Assembly (NCBI GenBank): GCA_025499625.1
Contig: JAFMVD010000019.1
Coordinates: 1 to 64,000 of the forward strand
DNA length: 64,000 nt
DNA from: Carboxylicivirga fragile
GTDB lineage: Bacteria; Bacteroidota; Bacteroidia; Bacteroidales; Marinilabiliaceae
Reading direction: 5' to 3'
Position numbers and translations under genes: made by a program
Shown here: positions 63,149-64,000 of the stretch, one piece after another
Numbering within the stretch: the first letter of the stretch is position 1
How the letters are laid out: each line of letters opens with the position of its first letter
The notes under the pieces: model-generated
Told to the model about the DNA's origin: nothing
The model's database searches: none
What the model saw: the letters and a program-made list of their open reading frames with translations, nothing else

Positions 63149-64000
63149 ATGATAACTCCCGATCAATTACGTGGTACAGGCGTTGCCTTAATAACTCCCT
63201 TTAACTCCCAAAAGGAGATCGATTTTGAGGCGCTGGAAAACATGGTTAATTATGTGATCCGAAACCAAGTCGATTTTTTAGTCGCGCTGGGTACAACCTC
63301 CGAGGCCGCCACACTATCCGACAAGGAAAAACAAGAGGTGGTAAAGCACATCATCAAAACCAATGATGGACGTCTACCAATAATTTTAGGAATGGGTGGT
63401 AACAATACGACTCAGCTTGTAGATACTATCAACCTTACAAATTTTGAAGGTATTGATGGCATATTATCGGTAGCACCATATTATAATAAACCTACCCAAG
63501 AAGGATTATACCAGCATTTTAAAGCAGTGGCCGAAGCTTCGCCGGTGCCTATTATATTATACAACGTGCCAAGCCGCACAGCATCAAATATTGAAGCAAA
63601 TACAACATTACGCTTAGCAAACGAATTTGATAACATAATTGCGGTAAAAGAAGCATCGGGTAATTTTGAGCAGATTATGGATATCATCAAGAATCGTCCT
63701 GATGGATTTATGGTTCTATCAGGCGATGATGCCACCACCCTCCCATTAGTTTCCTTAGGAGCAGATGGCGTAATCTCCGTTATCGCCAATGGATTTCCCT
63801 TTGAGTTTAGTCAGATGGTTCGTGAAGCTCACAACAATGCCTATGAGGAAGCCCGCAAACTTCACTATAAGATGACTGATATTATTAAAGATTTATTTGC
63901 TGAAGGAAACCCGGCCGGAATTAAAGCAATATTGCATGCTCGTGGTTTGATTCAAAACAATTTACGTTTACCATTAGTTACTGTAAGTGAAGACTTATAT
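63149..64000 (+). CDS. dapA: 4-hydroxy-tetrahydrodipicolinate synthase (partial at right edge)
   Basis: The gene starts at ATG 63149 and runs off the window after 284 codons, close to the family's full length of about 290. It condenses pyruvate with aspartate semialdehyde, the first dedicated step of lysine and diaminopimelate synthesis. The catalytic Tyr138 is in LYNVPSRTAS, and the Schiff-base Lys167 in AVKEASG. The TTSEAATL phosphate/pyruvate site is near residue 49. It probably shares an operon with ligA and the unknown gene before it. Confidence 0.95.
   Translation, partial: MITPDQLRGTGVALITPFNSQKEIDFEALENMVNYVIRNQVDFLVALGTTSEAATLSDKEKQEVVKHIIKTNDGRLPIILGMGGNNTTQLVDTINLTNFEGIDGILSVAPYYNKPTQEGLYQHFKAVAEASPVPIILYNVPSRTASNIEANTTLRLANEFDNIIAVKEASGNFEQIMDIIKNRPDGFMVLSGDDATTLPLVSLGADGVISVIANGFPFEFSQMVREAHNNAYEEARKLHYKMTDIIKDLFAEGNPAGIKAILHARGLIQNNLRLPLVTVSEDLY

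Overview
The window is a piece of a Bacteroidota chromosome, most likely an anaerobic or facultative member of the Bacteroidales/Marinilabiliales group. The main reasons are promoters of the TTTG-N18..21-TAnnTTTG type, weak ribosome binding sites, carboxypeptidase-regulatory TonB receptors, BACON and NigD-like lipoproteins, a Bacteroidota PUR protein, DUF5606, a FeoA-FeoB fusion, a type IX secretion (T9SS) cargo protein and a PorE-like T9SS protein. Composition is AT-rich throughout. I see no tRNA, rRNA, CRISPR array, complete insertion sequence or prophage. About 52 protein genes are supported, one of them cut by the right edge (dapA), plus one degraded gene end.

Layout. 1-370: two tandem leftward promoters for something beyond the left edge. 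371-5786: a leftward housekeeping group (nusB, DUF1573 lipoprotein, yajC, YbbR protein, coaE, DnaJ/TerB protein, DUF5606, beta-barrel). 6.2-10.6 kb: PUR protein, thiamine-binding-like protein, an unknown gene, and feoAB with its Cys-rich partner. 10.6-18.5 kb: a leftward nucleic-acid-related surface locus: TetR regulator, Oar-like TonB receptor, BACON/OB-fold lipoprotein, and a T9SS-exported lamin-tail/endonuclease I DNase. 18.6-21 kb: ROK sugar kinase and sugar MFS transporter. 21.3-24.3 kb: nrnA, two FKBP-type lipoproteins and a NigD-like lipoprotein. 24.4-34 kb: ndk, tricorn-like protease, FKBP isomerase, a NagB-like/PIG-L fusion and a GH3-like/serine hydrolase fusion. 34.2-45 kb: receiver protein, PorE-like protein, ferredoxin-nitroreductase, YkgJ, sfsA, two DUF3857/transglutaminase proteins, SDR, thioesterase, LysE. 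45.2-49.5 kb: phosphate transporter (PiT-PhoU fusion) and phosphate-type porin. 50-53 kb: His-rich small protein and metal-type TonB receptor. 53-57 kb: STAS-like protein, patatin, C69 dipeptidase. 57-59 kb: a type II restriction-modification pair. 59-64 kb: NHA-type antiporter, ligA, an unknown gene, dapA.

The most interesting theme is phosphate. Three separated transcription units (phosphate transporter, phosphate-type porin, secreted DNase) each carry TTAACA-like direct repeats at 10-11 bp periodicity, ending 20-21 bp before a -7 element. That is the geometry of a PhoP/PhoB box replacing the -33 element. The TonB receptor/OB-fold lipoprotein unit beside the DNase has a weaker version of the same array plus a perfect TetR-type palindrome. 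Together they suggest a phosphate-starvation regulon in which extracellular DNA is cut at the cell surface, its fragments are bound and imported, and free phosphate is taken up. All of this is read by eye; the regulation and the DNA-uptake role are inferences.
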